6,395 bases of DNA from an uncultured Verrucomicrobiota bacterium (lineage in GTDB: Bacteria; Verrucomicrobiota; Verrucomicrobiia; Chthoniobacterales; SZAS-18): assembly GCA_937871685.1 (NCBI GenBank), contig CALMOL010000140.1:1-6395 (forward strand), written 5' to 3'. The position numbers were made by a program, and so were the translations under genes. Below are positions 5,588-6,395 of the stretch, piece after piece; positions within the stretch are counted from its first letter, which is position 1; each line of letters opens with the position of its first letter. The notes under the pieces are model-generated. The model did no database searches. It was not told the origin of the DNA and saw only the letters and a list, made by a program, of their open reading frames with translations.

Positions 5588-5990
5588 TTCTCGCGAGGAC
5601 CTTCGGGGGTTCTCACGAGGACCCCGGAGACTCCTCGTGAGAACCCTTTGAAGTCCTCGCGACCACCCTCGGACCTTCTCGCGACCACTTCCGCACCTTC
5701 TCGTGAGAACCTTCCGAGGTGTTCACGAGGAGTCTCCGGGGTTCTCGTGAGGACCTCGCAGGGTCCTCGCGAGCACTTCCAGACTCCTCACGAGGACCCT
5801 GGAAGTCCTCACGAGAACCTCGCAAGTCCTCACGAGGACCCTCCGGGGTGCTCACGAGCACCTGGGAACTCCTCGTGAGCACCTCAGAAGGTCCTCATGA
5901 GGAGTCGGGAAGTCCTCACGACCACCTTTAAGGTCCTCGTGAGAACCTTGGAACCTCCCCTGAAGAGCTTGGAACTCCTTGCGAAGGGAT
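5588..5990. repeat. Tandem array of about 19 degenerate palindromes, 21-22 bp period
   Basis: Fourteen-base cores of the form TYCTCRYGAGRACC, often preceded by GG so that the whole reads as the palindrome GGTYCTCRYGAGRACC, start at 5588, 5610, 5632, 5654, 5676, 5698, 5720, 5742, 5764, 5785, 5806, 5827, 5849, 5870, 5892, 5913, 5934, 5956 and 5977. The first eight intervals are all 22 bp; later ones mix 21 and 22. Spacers of 7-8 nt vary freely. Units 18 and 19 are eroded, and a possible eroded unit precedes the first (5566-5579). The period is close to two helical turns and is not a multiple of three, so the array is not a coding repeat; ORFs through it in several frames are incidental. It occupies most of the gene-free stretch 5434-6000. 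In 5434-5565 I see no gene or clear signal. Function is unknown; regularly phased binding sites for a dimeric protein are one reading. Confidence 0.92.
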
Positions 5991-6000
5991 GGGATACCCC

Positions 6001-6342
6001 TCAAACGCCCTTGGATTGACCCTCCGCTTCCTTCTCGGCCAGGATCTGGCGGACGCCCTCGCGGTAAGAGGTCACCGGGAAGTCGGGGAAGCGCGCCTTG
6101 AACTTGTCGGACACGAAGACGTTGTCGCACTCGTAGCGCGGCAGGAACTCGGCAACCTCGGCCAAGCCGTTGCTCCCGAAGCCGCCCAGCCAAAACATCC
6201 ATCGGCGGAAGGTGGAGTAAGCGAGCGGCCGGCCGCTCGCCGCGGCGGCGAGCTGGACCAACTCTCGGTAGGTCAGCCGCGCGTCGGCGGCCTCGGTGGC
6301 GTGGTTCATGATCCCTTTCCATCGCGGCCAGACCAATTTCAC
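6001..6342 (-). pseudogene. C-terminal remnant of an extended SDR (NAD-dependent epimerase/dehydratase family)
   Basis: The frame gives up to 113 residues from a GTG at 6340-6342, with an in-frame TAA 12 bp further upstream. TYRELVQLAAAASGRPL, FRRWMFWLGGF, FLPRYECDNVFVSDKFKARF and PVTSYREGVRQILAE are the pattern of the substrate-binding C-terminal half of extended SDR sugar epimerase/dehydratase-like proteins, which usually end SDKF..RF.f.PT.Y.EG. The Rossmann half (TGxxGxxG) and the catalytic YxxxK are absent, so about two thirds of the gene is missing at the 5' end. The nearer ATG (6307-6309, reading MNHATEAADARLTYREL) is an alternative start. An independent small protein is possible but less likely. 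The stop codon TGA (6001-6003) lies just past the last eroded palindrome of the array. Confidence 0.72.
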
Positions 6343-6351
6343 ACCAAGCGT

Positions 6352-6395
6352 TTAGTTCACGACGACGCCTAGGCGCGCGGCCACGCGGCGGGCGG
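6352..6395 (-). CDS. Last codons of a gene entering from the right edge
   Basis: One minus-strand frame reads ARRVAARLGVVVN and stops at TAA (6352-6354), 9 bp before the GTG of the epimerase remnant. The amphipathic helix-like ending is plausible as a real C-terminus, but 13 residues cannot identify a family, and chance open frame at the window edge is a fair alternative. Confidence 0.35.
   Translation of the reverse strand, partial: ARRVAARLGVVVN

Noticed and set aside
5026..5688. 220-codon minus frame as an intact SDR
   Set aside because: Only residues from the internal ATG at 5433 to about 5240 look like an SDR; upstream reads through the array, and downstream lacks NNAG and YxxxK.
5375..5878. 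Repetitive protein encoded through the palindrome array (either strand)
   Set aside because: The 21-22 bp period is not a multiple of three, the frame rotates from unit to unit, and open frames exist on both strands because the units are symmetric; none has a credible start or domain.
5588..5990. CRISPR array
   Set aside because: Repeats are about 14-16 bp and degenerate, spacers only 7-8 nt, and no cas gene is present.

Overview
The window is high-GC bacterial DNA with third-position-GC coding bias. The gene content is a membrane-anchored class III adenylate cyclase, a secreted PDZ protein, HicBA, and decayed PIN and DUF4160 genes. This would suit a Gram-negative of the Verrucomicrobiota type (possibly Opitutaceae-like), but the assignment is an inference from family flavour and no marker gene is present. 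I see no rRNA, tRNA or CRISPR array.

Positions 1-3308 look like ordinary chromosome. A small two-helix membrane protein runs off the left edge on the minus strand, followed by a four-helix membrane protein (+). Next comes a short exported single-PDZ protein (-), divergent from a complete six-helix HAMP adenylate cyclase (+, 1605-3308) that keeps all class III catalytic residues.

Positions 3309-4145 are a graveyard of broken genes. A 47-codon 5' stub of a PIN-domain gene lies at 3374-3517 (-), with a second, more decayed DVCCL-like remnant upstream. A DUF4160 gene (-) is split by a 210-bp non-autonomous inverted-repeat element at 3697-3906 with TA target duplications. Removing the element and one TA rejoins the DUF4160 reading frame exactly. 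The element is 70 codons long and open in that frame, so the interrupted gene now reads as a chimera ending at the far terminal repeat.

Positions 4146-5183 hold an intact toxin-antitoxin pair in antitoxin-first order (hicB-hicA, +) and an unrecognised 166-residue protein.

Positions 5184-6395 hold a truncated N-terminal piece of a classical short-chain dehydrogenase (-) and then a striking tandem array of about 19 degenerate palindromes (GGTYCTCRYGAGRACC type) at 21-22 bp spacing, 5588-5990. Beyond it lie a C-terminal remnant of an extended SDR (NAD-dependent epimerase/dehydratase family, -) and the last codons of another minus-strand gene at the right edge. The 3' half therefore reads as a recombination-prone accessory region. 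The palindrome array and the DUF4160-splitting element are the two most unusual items.
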